A stretch of DNA of 64,000 nucleotides. Source: Pseudomonadota bacterium (lineage in GTDB: Bacteria > Pseudomonadota > Gammaproteobacteria > Burkholderiales > Burkholderiaceae_C). Made by a program: the position numbers and the translations under genes. Shown piece by piece: positions 40,925 through 49,183 of this stretch. The notes below the pieces were generated by a model that was not told the DNA's origin, did no database searches, and saw only the letters and a list, made by a program, of their open reading frames with translations. Within the stretch, counting starts at the first letter, position 1, and every line of letters starts with the position of its first letter. The stretch lies in contig JAIUOW010000004.1 of assembly GCA_020161775.1 (NCBI GenBank), forward strand, positions 1 through 64,000, in the 5' to 3' direction.

Positions 40925-42634
40925 TCAGGCCTTGGCCTTGACATAGCTTCCGGGGGCGGGCTCAAGGGCTTTGTACTTGCCCTTGCCGTAGGCTTTGGGG
41001 GCAGCAATTTGCTTGCCAGCGTGGCCCTTGAGCCAGGCAGACCAGTCGGTCCACCAGCTGCCGGGGTGTTCTTTGGCGCCCTTGAGCCACTCATCATGGG
41101 TCTTGGGCAGCTTGTCGTTGGTCCAGTAGCTGCGCTTTTTCTTGGCCGGCGGGTTGATCACGCCGGCAATGTGGCCCGACGCACCCATCACGAACCGCTT
41201 CTTGCCGGGCAGGTGGTTGACCGAGCCGTAGGCGCCGCCAATGGGCACGATGTGGTCTTCGCGCGAGCCGTAGATGTACACGGGGATGTCCACCTTGCCC
41301 AGGTCGATTTTCTGGCCGGCCACGGTGCACTTGCCGGGCTTGACCAGGTTGTTTTCGAAGTAGGTGTTGCGCAGGTACCAGGCGTACATGGGGCCCGGCA
41401 GGTTGGTGGAGTCGCTGTTCCAGTAGAGCAGGTCAAACGGCGGCGGGGTTTCGCCCTTGAGGTAGTTGCCCACCACGTAGTTCCAGACCAGGTCGTTGGG
41501 CCGCAGGAAGCTGAAGGTGGATGCCAGCTCCTGCCCCTTGAGGATGCCGCCCTGGCCCAGCTGCATTTCGCGGAACTTGACGAAGGCCTCGTCAATGAAC
41601 AGGTCCAGCACACCGGTGTCGGAAAAGTCCAGGAAGGTGGTCAGCAGGGTGGCGGACGCCACGGGCTTTTCACCCCGGCCGGCCAGCACCGCCAGCGCCG
41701 TGCCCAGGATGGTGCCGCCCACACAGAAACCCAGGGCGTTGATTTGCCCACCCTTTTTGTCCTGACCCGTGATTTCCTGCACCGTGTGGATGGCCTTGAT
41801 CGCGGCCTTGTCGATGTAGTCATCCCAGGTCGTCTGGGCCAGGGATTCGTCGGGGTTGCGCCAGCTCACCACGAAGGTGCGGTGGCCCTGCTCGACCGCG
41901 TAGCGGATCAGTGAATTTTCGGGCTGGAGGTCGAGGATGTAGAACTTGTTGATGCAAGGCGGCACCAGCAGGAACGGCCGCTCGTACACCTTGGCCGTGA
42001 GCGGCTTGTATTCGATGAGCTGGAAGAGCTCGTTCTCGAACACCACGGCGCCTTCGGAGGTGGCGACGTTCTTGCCGACCTCGAACACGCTCTCGTCCGT
42101 CATGGACACATGGCCCTGGCGCATGTCGTGCAGCAGGTTCTGCACGCCCTTGGCGATGCTTTCACCCTGGGTCTCGATCGCTTTTTTCTGCGCCTCGGCA
42201 TTGAGAGCGAGGAAATTGCTGGGCGACGAGGCCGCCATCCACTGCTCCACCGCAAACCGGATGCGCGCGCGGGTCTTGGCGTCGGATTCGACCGCGTCGG
42301 CCAGGCCCATCAAGGTGCGGGCATTGAGCAGGTAGGCCGCCGCGCTGAAAGCGGCCACCGGGTTGTGGCCCCAAGCGTCGCCCGCGAAACGACGGTCGGT
42401 CACGGGCGGGTTGGCATGCAGGCTCTGGTTCCACAGCTCGGTGGCGTCCTTGAGGTACTGCTGCTGCAGCTGCAGCAGCTTGTCGGGCGCAAATGCCAGC
42501 TTGGGCAACTGCGCGCCAGCGGGGGCACCGCCCATGTTCAGACCCTGGAAGGATTGCAGGGCTTTCGCCCAGCTGTCGCCAAAAAGCTGCTGGAATTGCT
42601 GGACGCCCCTGGCCCAGTCTGCTTCAGAATTCAT
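40925..42634 (-). CDS. phaC: Class I poly(3-hydroxyalkanoate) synthase
   Basis: A 569-residue polymerase of (R)-3-hydroxyacyl-CoA. The N-terminal domain (to about residue 170) has WNQSLHANPPVTDRRFAGD. The catalytic alpha/beta domain has the lipase-like box GFCVGGTILG with nucleophile Cys near residue 305, Asp in IYGSREDHIVP near residue 465 and His in GASGHIAGVINPP near residue 494. WTDWSAWLKGHAGKQ ends the conserved part. AGGAGA precedes the ATG. It is the first gene of phaCAB; a promoter and a candidate PhaR site lie upstream. Confidence 0.95.
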   Translation of the reverse strand: MNSEADWARGVQQFQQLFGDSWAKALQSFQGLNMGGAPAGAQLPKLAFAPDKLLQLQQQYLKDATELWNQSLHANPPVTDRRFAGDAWGHNPVAAFSAAAYLLNARTLMGLADAVESDAKTRARIRFAVEQWMAASSPSNFLALNAEAQKKAIETQGESIAKGVQNLLHDMRQGHVSMTDESVFEVGKNVATSEGAVVFENELFQLIEYKPLTAKVYERPFLLVPPCINKFYILDLQPENSLIRYAVEQGHRTFVVSWRNPDESLAQTTWDDYIDKAAIKAIHTVQEITGQDKKGGQINALGFCVGGTILGTALAVLAGRGEKPVASATLLTTFLDFSDTGVLDLFIDEAFVKFREMQLGQGGILKGQELASTFSFLRPNDLVWNYVVGNYLKGETPPPFDLLYWNSDSTNLPGPMYAWYLRNTYFENNLVKPGKCTVAGQKIDLGKVDIPVYIYGSREDHIVPIGGAYGSVNHLPGKKRFVMGASGHIAGVINPPAKKKRSYWTNDKLPKTHDEWLKGAKEHPGSWWTDWSAWLKGHAGKQIAAPKAYGKGKYKALEPAPGSYVKAKA

Positions 42635-42649
42635 CTTGTCTCCTGAATC

Positions 42650-42700
42650 TATTTATTCGGGTAAACCCGAGTATCAAAGAATTCATGCTGCGCTGCAACA
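42650..42700 (-). promoter_or_regulatory. phaC promoter and candidate PhaR operator
   Basis: Minus strand: -35 TTGATA (42677-42672), 16-base spacer containing a TCGGG/CCCGA palindrome (42657-42670), -10 TAAATA (42655-42650). Ten bases upstream of the -35 is the 13-base motif CTGCGCTGCAACA (plus strand, 42688-42700), shared with the phaZ promoter. The gap is shared with the divergent gene at 42720. Confidence 0.55.
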
Positions 42701-42719
42701 ATTTTTTCCGTCCGAGCTT

Positions 42720-43007
42720 ATGTACCTTGTCGTGATTGCGTGGTTGTATGTCGTGTTGATGATGGCCGTGGCCGAGGCCACCAACAGCAATGGCACGGTG
42801 CTTGGAGCCATTGTGACCTTTGTGCTGTACGGTTTGCTCCCGATCGCATTGGTGGTTTACCTGATGGGGACGCCGATGCGGCGCAAAGCCATCAAGGCGC
42901 GCGAAGCGCAGGAGCTGCAGGCCGCGCGCGACGCAGCATCAGCCCAGCCAGATGCAGGCCGCGAACCGGCCGCTGACGCGGTCGCGCCGGTGCGAAAAGA
43001 ACCTTGA
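42720..43007 (+). CDS. Small two-helix membrane protein of unknown function
   Basis: A 95-residue protein with two hydrophobic helices (YLVVIAWLYVVLMMAVAEA and GTVLGAIVTFVLYGLLPIAL) and then a basic, Ala-rich cytoplasmic tail (MRRKAIKAREAQELQAARDA). It is divergent from phaC. Its last 69 bases overlap the 3' end of pgeF on the other strand. The ribosome site is weak; ATG 42720 is chosen because the first helix starts there. A link to PHB metabolism is only positional. Confidence 0.65.
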   Translation: MYLVVIAWLYVVLMMAVAEATNSNGTVLGAIVTFVLYGLLPIALVVYLMGTPMRRKAIKAREAQELQAARDAASAQPDAGREPAADAVAPVRKEP

Positions 43008-43706
43008 CGGGTTGTTCACCGTGCACCAGGCATCGCTGCCGTCATTGCCATGGATGCGCGTGATCCCCAGGGCCGCCAGCCGCAGCCGGGCCAGGCCCTG
43101 AAGGTCGGCCAGCCACTTGCCCGGTGCGTGGGGCCGGAACAGCGGCGCGGCTTGCGTGTCGCCATCGACAAATGCAGCCCTGACCTCGTCACCCACTTCG
43201 AATGCCTTCGGGCCGATGCAGGGCCCAAGCCACGCCAGGACTTCGCCGCCGCCGGTAGCACCCTGGAGCCGTGAGCAGGTCTCTTCCAGCACGCCGTGGC
43301 CGCCCTCCCCCGCCAGGCCGCGCCAGCCGGCGTGCGCCGCAGCCACCGCACGCCCCTTCGCATCCGCGAACAGCACGGGCAGGCAGTCGGCCACCATGAT
43401 GGTGCAGGCCACTCCGGGCTGCGTAGCGATGCATCCATCGGCCGGGGTGGCGTCCGGCGTGCGGTCCGTCAATGCGACGACCTGTGTTCCGTGCACCTGC
43501 TGCAGGAACACGGGGCGCACGCCCGCAGCGCGCAGCAGCACGCGGCGGTTGGCCTGCACCGCGACAGGGTCGTCGTTCACGTGGTCGCCGAGGTTCAGGC
43601 TGTCATACGGAGGCAGCGATACGCCGCCCGCGCGCGTGGTGCACAGGGCATGAACGCCGGCCGGTACCGGCCATTCCGGCCGAATGATAGGGGGGCCGCC
43701 GGTCAT
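42939..43706 (-). CDS. pgeF: Peptidoglycan editing factor PgeF (YfiH/laccase-like)
   Basis: A 255-residue protein of the multicopper polyphenol-oxidase-like family. Zn-ligand and active-site motifs are present: VFLQQVHGTQVV near residue 66, MVADCLPVLFAD near residue 103 and AAAHAGWRGLAGEG near residue 120 (the Cys and His residues bind the metal), then LGPCIGPKAFEVGDEV near residue 160. In E. coli, PgeF removes misplaced serine from peptidoglycan precursors. The 3' end overlaps the convergent small membrane gene. Confidence 0.9.
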   Translation of the reverse strand: MTGGPPIIRPEWPVPAGVHALCTTRAGGVSLPPYDSLNLGDHVNDDPVAVQANRRVLLRAAGVRPVFLQQVHGTQVVALTDRTPDATPADGCIATQPGVACTIMVADCLPVLFADAKGRAVAAAHAGWRGLAGEGGHGVLEETCSRLQGATGGGEVLAWLGPCIGPKAFEVGDEVRAAFVDGDTQAAPLFRPHAPGKWLADLQGLARLRLAALGITRIHGNDGSDAWCTVNNPSRFFSHRRDRVSGRFAACIWLG

Positions 43707-43707
43707 G

Positions 43708-43983
43708 TCAGTGATAACGGCTCTGTGCCACGTGCCAGACCTGCAGCACTTCCACGACTTGCGTGCTCACGCGATAGCTGAGAAGGTAGTTGGGGTGGAC
43801 GACCAGTTCACGCACGTCATCGAACTCGGTTCGACGTCCCATCAACGGGTGCTTCTTGAGCAGGTTCGCGTTCTTGCGAATCAGCTTCAACAGGCGCGTT
43901 GCTGCACCGGGGTTGTCCTTGGCGACGTATTCGCCCACCGCATCAAGCTGACGCACAGCCATGCTTGTCCAAATGATGCGCAT
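43708..43983 (-). CDS. parE: ParE/RelE-superfamily toxin
   Basis: A 91-residue toxin. It begins MRIIWTSMAVRQLDAVGEYVAKDNP with the helix-loop-helix of the ParE fold, followed by HPLMGRRTEF, RELVVHPNYLLSYRV and VLQVWHVAQSRY, the typical terminal strands. ParE members poison DNA gyrase; RelE members cut mRNA; the Y/H pattern here favours ParE. Its ATG overlaps the antitoxin stop by one base (TGATG). The 3' end abuts pgeF. Confidence 0.87.
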   Translation of the reverse strand: MRIIWTSMAVRQLDAVGEYVAKDNPGAATRLLKLIRKNANLLKKHPLMGRRTEFDDVRELVVHPNYLLSYRVSTQVVEVLQVWHVAQSRYH

Positions 43984-44228
43984 CAGGCGCCGTACTTCCT
44001 GAACACGGCTTCAACCTCTTCGTCGCTCGCGAACTCTCCACGGTCCGCGGCGGCTATGGCTTCTTTCAATGCCTCGGTCTGAGGAATCCGCCAGTCCAGA
44101 TAGTCGCTGATGGCATTTGCAGCAATCGTTGCCTTGGACTGGCCTACCATTTCGGCATAGGCATCCAGCCGCGCCTTGAGTTCCGGCGAGACACGGACAT
44201 TGAACTGCTCTTTCGCGGATTGGACCAT
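43983..44228 (-). CDS. Ribbon-helix-helix antitoxin
   Basis: An 81-residue antitoxin. EQFNVRVSPELKARLDAYAEMVGQSKATIAANAI (block summarised) is a ribbon-helix-helix DNA-binding unit at residues about 7-40. The C-terminus, EALKEAIAAADRGEFASDEEVEAVF, is the acidic segment that wraps the toxin. It is first in the pair and lies directly after a large palindrome, so autoregulation is likely. Confidence 0.87.
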   Translation of the reverse strand: MVQSAKEQFNVRVSPELKARLDAYAEMVGQSKATIAANAISDYLDWRIPQTEALKEAIAAADRGEFASDEEVEAVFRKYGA

Positions 44229-44242
44229 GGTCGACTCCAGTT

Positions 44243-44279
44243 GATATCAGTTGCTAGCATTATGCTATCAATTGATATC
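44243..44279 (-). promoter_or_regulatory. Autoregulatory palindrome of the toxin-antitoxin pair
   Basis: A 37-base inverted repeat with arms GATATCAGTTGCTAGCAT / ATGCTATCAATTGATATC (two mismatches) ends 14 bases before the antitoxin ATG. A TTGATA -35-like hexamer lies inside it on the minus strand. The stretch is strikingly AT-rich compared with its surroundings. Confidence 0.75.
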
Positions 44280-44290
44280 CCCAGTCGGTG

Positions 44291-44932
44291 TCAGGCCTCG
44301 TTGTCCGGGCAGCTGGACGGCTGCGCCTTCTGGAACGCCGGGTGCGCCATGCAGGCGTCAAACGCGGCCATGGTGCGCGTGAGCCCATCGAAGTTGGTGT
44401 TGAAGCGCTTGCCGTTGAATATCTGCGGCACCAGGCAGCAGTCGGCCAGCGTGGGGGTGTCGCCAAAGCAGTAGGTGGACGGGGGCAGCGTCTGCAGCTG
44501 CCGCTCGAACGCCTCCAGCCCGTCGCGCACCCAGTGGCGGTACCAGGTGTTCTTGGTGTCCTCATCCACCTTGAGCTCGCGTGTGAGGTACTTCAGCACG
44601 CGCAGGTTGTTCAGCGGGTGGATTTCGCAGGCGATCAGCTGCGCCAGCGCACGCACCTGGGCGCGCGCCACCGGGTCGGCCGGCAGCAGCGCGGGCGCGG
44701 GGTGCAACTCGTCCAGATACTCGATGATGGCCATGGACTGGCTCAGGTGTTCGCCGGCATCCGTCTCCAGGGTGGGCACCAGGTTGGCGGGCGACACGGC
44801 CGAATAGCCGGGCGCCTTGTGCTCGCCCTTGACCAGGTGGACGGGCATGTAGTCATAGGACAGGCCTTTCAGTTCCAGCGCGATGCGCACGCGAAAAGAG
44901 GCCGATGAGCGGAAGTAGTTGTAGAGCTTCAT
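44291..44932 (-). CDS. maiA: Maleylacetoacetate/maleylpyruvate isomerase-like glutathione S-transferase
   Basis: A 213-residue zeta-class GST. It opens MKLYNYFRSSASFRVRIALELKG; the SS(A/S)xR catalytic serines bind GSH. Later motifs are PANLVPTLETDAG, QSMAIIEYLDE and ACEIHPLNNLRVLKYL, which marks the zeta class. Such enzymes isomerise maleylacetoacetate or, in the gentisate route, maleylpyruvate. The gentisate genes start about 7 kb away and lack their own isomerase, so it may serve them; this is inference. ATG 44932 is used; another ATG lies four codons upstream. Confidence 0.85.
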   Translation of the reverse strand: MKLYNYFRSSASFRVRIALELKGLSYDYMPVHLVKGEHKAPGYSAVSPANLVPTLETDAGEHLSQSMAIIEYLDELHPAPALLPADPVARAQVRALAQLIACEIHPLNNLRVLKYLTRELKVDEDTKNTWYRHWVRDGLEAFERQLQTLPPSTYCFGDTPTLADCCLVPQIFNGKRFNTNFDGLTRTMAAFDACMAHPAFQKAQPSSCPDNEA

Positions 44933-44968
44933 GGTCAAAAGCATAAACCGGATGGCACACTGCGGCGC

Positions 44969-46027
44969 ATGAACACATCGGGCCGGGGCTCTTTCAGCCG
45001 TTTTGCGCAAGGCATGCGCCGCCTGCTGCTTGGCACGGTGCTGGCCGCCGGCTGCACCGCGGCAGCCCGGGCCGCCACTGTGCCCCTGCCTCAATTGGGT
45101 GCGGGCCCGGTGGAGATGCGCGTGGCCTACGCCATCAACCCGCGCCTGCCGCGCATGGATGCAGCGCAACTGGCCACGCTGCTGGATGCCATGCGCGATG
45201 CGGTGCGCGAGCATTTCGGCGTGGAATTGCGCTTTGCCCCGGTGAAAGAGGTGCCCCTTGCCGCCCTGTTTGCCACCATCCCGGCGCGGCGCAGCGCCCA
45301 GGCGCTCAAGGAAAGCTACGACTTCAAGTCCGGCCGCGCCGACCGCGCCGCGCTGGACCGCGCATTTGCCCAAGGCTTTCGCGACAGCCGTGAATCACTG
45401 GCGGAGATGATCGCGTTTGCACAGCCGCACACCGGGCCGGTCGCGGCCGACTTTGATGACCTGGGACGCAAAGTGGCTGCGCTGCAGCTGGCGCGCGTGC
45501 AGCAATGGGCGCAACGCAAGGCGCTGGACGGTGGCCCCGCGATTGACGGCCAGCCCTTCAATGAATTCCCCATGTGGCTGGCGCTGGGTTTTGGTGAACT
45601 GCCTTACGAACTGGTGCTGACCAACCAGCTGATCGCGGGCGTGGAATACACCTTTCCGGCGGTGCACACCGCCATCCGGGGCGGGTACTCCAATGGGATC
45701 ACGAGCTACGGGCGGCAGTCGCGCTTTGGCACGTTTTCGGTCTGGAGCACCTATGCCTTCACGGCCGGCGACGACCAGATCGTGGCGCTGCGCGGCGGCG
45801 AGCGCTACACGCCGCAGGAGGCCGCGCGGCTGGCCGGCATCTCAGGCGCCCACGAGATCGGACACCAGCTTTTTCACTTCACGCACCCGTTTGGCCAGCC
45901 CGCGTGCCTGATGAGCCCGGTGCCGATGTTTGGCTACCGGGCATGGGCTGAAAAGCTGTCGGCCAAAGACTGCCCCATCGGCAGCAGCCCCGCGATGACT
46001 CCTGGTGCCTACCGGTTCGACTACTGA
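44969..46027 (+). CDS. Predicted secreted zinc metalloprotease of unknown family
   Basis: A 352-residue exported protein that I cannot place in a named family. The signal peptide is RRLLLGTVLAAGCTAAARA. Near residue 296 is SGAHEIGHQLFHFTHPFG followed by ACLMSP. HEIGH fits the zinc-binding HExxH, a further His follows, and CLM resembles the Cys/Met-turn layout of archaemetzincins (HEIGH...C..CVM). The middle carries YELVLTNQLIAGVEYTFPAVHTAIRGG. There is no lipobox, membrane anchor or inhibitor neighbour. Protease activity is inferred from the motif alone. Confidence 0.65.
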   Translation: MNTSGRGSFSRFAQGMRRLLLGTVLAAGCTAAARAATVPLPQLGAGPVEMRVAYAINPRLPRMDAAQLATLLDAMRDAVREHFGVELRFAPVKEVPLAALFATIPARRSAQALKESYDFKSGRADRAALDRAFAQGFRDSRESLAEMIAFAQPHTGPVAADFDDLGRKVAALQLARVQQWAQRKALDGGPAIDGQPFNEFPMWLALGFGELPYELVLTNQLIAGVEYTFPAVHTAIRGGYSNGITSYGRQSRFGTFSVWSTYAFTAGDDQIVALRGGERYTPQEAARLAGISGAHEIGHQLFHFTHPFGQPACLMSPVPMFGYRAWAEKLSAKDCPIGSSPAMTPGAYRFDY

Positions 46028-46029
46028 AC

Positions 46030-46335
46030 CTAGACTCCGGCCCAGCGGCACAGGCCCACCGCCGCAGCCCCTGCCACCGCGGCCACCACGTCATTGCGCG
46101 TGAGCTTCATGGCCAGGGCCACTGCGGCCAGGCCTGCAATCTCGGGCACCCGCCCGGCCGCGACCGAGGGCGTGACGATGCCGATCATCACTGACAGCGG
46201 CACGGCCTTCAGCGCGGATTCGATGCGCGGGGTGATCTGTACATACCCCATGAGGAAGTAGCCGGCTACCCGGCAGGCATACGAAGCCACGGCCATGGCG
46301 GCCAGCGCGATCAGGAAGCCGTTGTCAACGCCCAT
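46030..46335 (-). CDS. azlD: AzlD-like branched-chain amino acid exporter, small subunit
   Basis: A 101-residue, four-helix membrane protein: GFLIALAAMAVASYACRVAGYFLMG, IESALKAVPLSVMIGIVTPS, and two C-terminal helices. It matches AzlD in length and in the PLSVMIGIV segment. It begins at ATG 46335, overlapping azlC by 11 bases. With AzlC it is expected to export branched-chain amino acids or analogues. Confidence 0.85.
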   Translation of the reverse strand: MGVDNGFLIALAAMAVASYACRVAGYFLMGYVQITPRIESALKAVPLSVMIGIVTPSVAAGRVPEIAGLAAVALAMKLTRNDVVAAVAGAAAVGLCRWAGV

Positions 46336-47023
46336 GGCGCAGCGCCCCCACCACCGCGCCGGCCAGGCCGGCACCCACGATGTACCAGCCGCCCGGCACC
46401 AGCTTGTGCAGCGCGAAGGCCACCAGTGCCGCCACGCCTGCGGGCCACAGGTCGGCCTTGCCACGCCACACGGCGATGCCGATGGCTGCGGCAAATGCCA
46501 CCAGCATGAAGTCCAGCCCGAACCGGGCCGGATTGGGCACGCTGTGCGCCAGCAGGTGGCCCGCCAGCGTGCCGCCCACCCAGGGCACGAACATGGCCAC
46601 GCCCGAGCCCAGCACGAAGCCCGCGTCGCGGTAACCGTCGTGGTATTCGCGCATGGCCATGGCCCAGTTGCCGTCACCGAGGAAGAACAGGCTGGCCAGC
46701 CCTTGCGTGCGCGTGGCGCCCCCCAGCCAGGGCTGGATGGCGGCGCTGTACAGCACGTAGCGCGCATTCATCACCAGGATGGTCGCCACGATGGGCAGCA
46801 CCAGCGCCGACTGGCTCAGGTTCTGCAGCGCCGCCAGCTGCGCGCTGCCCGAATAGACGAAGGTGCTCATGAGCACGGCGTAAAGCCACGACAGCCCGCG
46901 CTCGCCGGCCAAGACGCCAAACACCAGCCCGTACAGCGCCACGCCAGGCGCCAGCGGCTGGGCCATGACAAAGCCCCGGCGGATGCCGGCGCGGGTGAAG
47001 GTCACGGGCGGCGTGGTGCTCAA
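46325..47023 (-). CDS. azlC: AzlC-like branched-chain amino acid exporter, large subunit
   Basis: A 232-residue membrane protein with about six helices. It has GFVMAQPLAPGVALYGLVFGVLAG (block summarised), STFVYSGSAQLAAL and LVINARYVLYSA-type residues (seen as LVMNARYVLYSAAIQPWL), all typical of AzlC. A TTG at 47023 overlaps the upstream regulator stop as TTGA; GTG 47005 is an alternative start. The order GntR-azlC-azlD is one transcription unit. Confidence 0.85.
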   Translation of the reverse strand: MSTTPPVTFTRAGIRRGFVMAQPLAPGVALYGLVFGVLAGERGLSWLYAVLMSTFVYSGSAQLAALQNLSQSALVLPIVATILVMNARYVLYSAAIQPWLGGATRTQGLASLFFLGDGNWAMAMREYHDGYRDAGFVLGSGVAMFVPWVGGTLAGHLLAHSVPNPARFGLDFMLVAFAAAIGIAVWRGKADLWPAGVAALVAFALHKLVPGGWYIVGAGLAGAVVGALRHGR

Positions 47024-47742
47024 CGCCCCACCACCAGGCGGATGGCGGGCATCACGCGTTCAGTCTCGGAGCGGCGCTCCAGCGCCATGCGCAGGTTCAT
47101 CTGCGCGACCTCGGTGTGCTCTGTGGCCAGCGCCTGCGCGCGGGCGCCCTCGCCGGCCTTCAGTGCGGCCACCAGCATGTGGTGCTGGCGATGGGCGTAC
47201 AGCATCCAGTCACGGTCCGGCGTGACGGCGCCCTGCATGGGCAGCATGGCCGATGCCGGTGCGAAGGGCAACTGGTCGTTCAGTGCCACGGCGCGCTGCA
47301 GCGCGCGGTTGCCGCAGGCGTCAAGGATCAGGGCGTGAAAGCGGTCGTTCATGGCTGCGTAGGCAGCATAGCTTTCGTAGGTGAGCGGGTTTGTCTGCAG
47401 GGCTTCATCGCCCGCGTCCAGGCAGGCCTGCAGGTCACCCTGCAGCTGGCGTGACACCCCGTGCTCGGCCACCAGCCGCGCGGCCATGCCTTCCAGATGG
47501 CCGCGCACGGCGATGGCGTCGGTCACTTCCTGGGCCGTGTACTGGCGCACCAGGTATTTGCCGGTGTCATTGGCCTCCACCAGGCCCTCGCCCTCCAGCG
47601 CGGCCAGCGCGGCGCGTACCGGCGTGCGCGATGCGCCCAGGCGCTCGGCCAGCTGCTGCTCGGCCAGGCGCTGGCCGGGCTCGAATTCACCGCGCAGGAT
47701 CAGGTCGCGCAACTGAATCAAAACGGTCTCTTGCAGGTTCAT
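47020..47742 (-). CDS. GntR-family (FCD) regulator, divergent from the Rieske oxygenase gene
   Basis: A 240-residue regulator: winged helix at about 5-70 (LIQLRDLILRGEFEPGQRL, recognition helix LGASRTPVRAALAALEGEG), then an FCD ligand domain (AVRGHLEGMAARLVAEHG, MNDRFHALILDACGN, HRQHHMLVAALKAGEG). It is both first gene of the azlCD unit and divergent, across 55 bases, from the aromatic cluster, so it may control either. ATG 47742 is preferred; longer frames would overlap the opposing promoter. Confidence 0.87.
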   Translation of the reverse strand: MNLQETVLIQLRDLILRGEFEPGQRLAEQQLAERLGASRTPVRAALAALEGEGLVEANDTGKYLVRQYTAQEVTDAIAVRGHLEGMAARLVAEHGVSRQLQGDLQACLDAGDEALQTNPLTYESYAAYAAMNDRFHALILDACGNRALQRAVALNDQLPFAPASAMLPMQGAVTPDRDWMLYAHRQHHMLVAALKAGEGARAQALATEHTEVAQMNLRMALERRSETERVMPAIRLVVGR

Positions 47743-47751
47743 GAGGATGAC

Positions 47752-47780
47752 TGTACACTGAATTTTAATTTTGGTATACC
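47752..47780 (+). promoter_or_regulatory. Promoter of the Rieske/GS-like gene block
   Basis: -35 TGTACA (47752-47757), 17-base spacer, -10 TATACC (47775-47780). Both hexamers lie in short palindromes (TGTACA and GGTATACC), and the spacer is AT-rich, as expected for binding by a GntR-type protein such as the divergent neighbour. AAGGAG lies before the ATG at 47798. Confidence 0.5.
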
Positions 47781-47797
47781 GTTTAGAAGGAGCCGCC

Positions 47798-49183
47798 ATG
47801 AAAGCCGAACAGAATGAACTGATCACGCGGGTGGGCCCCGGCACGCCATGCGGCGACGTCCTGCGCCGCTACTGGCAGCCGGTGGCGCTGGTGGATGAAT
47901 TCAACCCCGCGCTGGACCCGCGCATGGCCAAACGCCCGGTCAAGGCCGTGCGCATCATGGGCCAGGACCTGGTGCTTTTCAAGGACGCGCAGGACCGCTG
48001 GGGCCTGCTGGACCGCGATTGCCCGCACCGCGGCGCCGACCTGTCCTTTGGCCGGCATGAGGGCGACGGCCTGCGCTGTCCGTTTCATGGCTGGAAGTTC
48101 GCCGTGGACGGCACCTGCCTGGAAACACCGGCGGAGCCCACGGGCAGCAAGCTGTGCGAACGCGTGCGCCAGCGCCACTACCCGGTCACCGAGCAATGCG
48201 GCGTGGTGTTTGCGTGGATGGGCCCGGCGGAGATGACGCCCCCGCCCTTCCCCGCGTTCGACTGCTTCACGGCGCCGGCCACGCACACCTTTGCCTTCAA
48301 GGGCCTGTGGAACGCCAACTGGCTGCAGGCGTTCGAGGTCGGCATCGACCCGGCGCACCCCTCCTTCCTGCACCGCTTCCTGCAGGACGAGGCGCTGGAC
48401 GCCATTGGCGACAACCCGGCGGGCAAGCAGTTCCGAAGCGCCAGCGCGGGTGACGTGGATGGCGAACACTGGCCGATGACGCGCATCATGCGCGAGTTCG
48501 CGCAGCCCGAGATCAGCTTTGAGGCGATGCCGTACGGCATGCAGCTCACCGCGCTGCGCCCCATGACGGACAAGCTCACCCACGTGCGCGTGACCAATGC
48601 AATCTTCCCCGCCACGTTCGTGATCCCCTTGTCCGAGACCATGACCATCACGCAGATGCATGTGCCGGTGGACGACACGCGCACCTACTGGTATTCGTTC
48701 TTCACCAGCTTTGCCGGGCCACTGGACAAGGAAGCCATGCGCGCCCAGCGGCTGCAGTTCATCAGCCTGCCCGACTACATCCCCAAGTCCGGCCGCCACA
48801 ACAACTGGGGCTTCAACCCCGAGGAGCAGATGACCCAGACCTACCTGGGCATGGGCGAGGAGGACATCAACGTCCATGACCAGTGGGCCGTGGAGAGCAT
48901 GGGTGCCATCCAGGACCGCACGCGCGAACACCTGGGCACGTCCGACAAGATCATCATGGCCAACCGCCGCGTGCTGCTCAAGGCCATCGAGACGGTGCAG
49001 GCCGGCGGCGTGCCCCCCGGCCCCGCCGATGCGGCGCTGGCCGCGGGCATGACCGGCCCCGACACCGTGGACGGCGTGGCCCCCGCCGGCACCTGGCCCA
49101 CCTGGTGGCGCGAACAGGCCAAGGCCAAGCGCGACCGGTCACCGTGGACAGCACGACCGGCCATGACGGTCGCCAGCGAATGA
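47798..49183 (+). CDS. Rieske non-haem iron ring-hydroxylating oxygenase, phthalate-dioxygenase type
   Basis: A 461-residue oxygenase. Rieske ligands are C75 and H77 (RDCPHRGADL) and C94 and H97 (RCPFHGWKF). The mononuclear iron site is FEVGIDPAHPSFLHRF with D184, H187 and H192. The pattern NANWLQAFEVGIDPAH fits the alpha-only (phthalate 4,5-dioxygenase/chlorobenzoate) group, which has no beta subunit. It starts at ATG 47798 with AAGGAG upstream. It overlaps the GS-like gene as ATGA. A ferredoxin follows, but a dedicated reductase is not present. The substrate is unknown. Confidence 0.87.
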   Translation: MKAEQNELITRVGPGTPCGDVLRRYWQPVALVDEFNPALDPRMAKRPVKAVRIMGQDLVLFKDAQDRWGLLDRDCPHRGADLSFGRHEGDGLRCPFHGWKFAVDGTCLETPAEPTGSKLCERVRQRHYPVTEQCGVVFAWMGPAEMTPPPFPAFDCFTAPATHTFAFKGLWNANWLQAFEVGIDPAHPSFLHRFLQDEALDAIGDNPAGKQFRSASAGDVDGEHWPMTRIMREFAQPEISFEAMPYGMQLTALRPMTDKLTHVRVTNAIFPATFVIPLSETMTITQMHVPVDDTRTYWYSFFTSFAGPLDKEAMRAQRLQFISLPDYIPKSGRHNNWGFNPEEQMTQTYLGMGEEDINVHDQWAVESMGAIQDRTREHLGTSDKIIMANRRVLLKAIETVQAGGVPPGPADAALAAGMTGPDTVDGVAPAGTWPTWWREQAKAKRDRSPWTARPAMTVASE

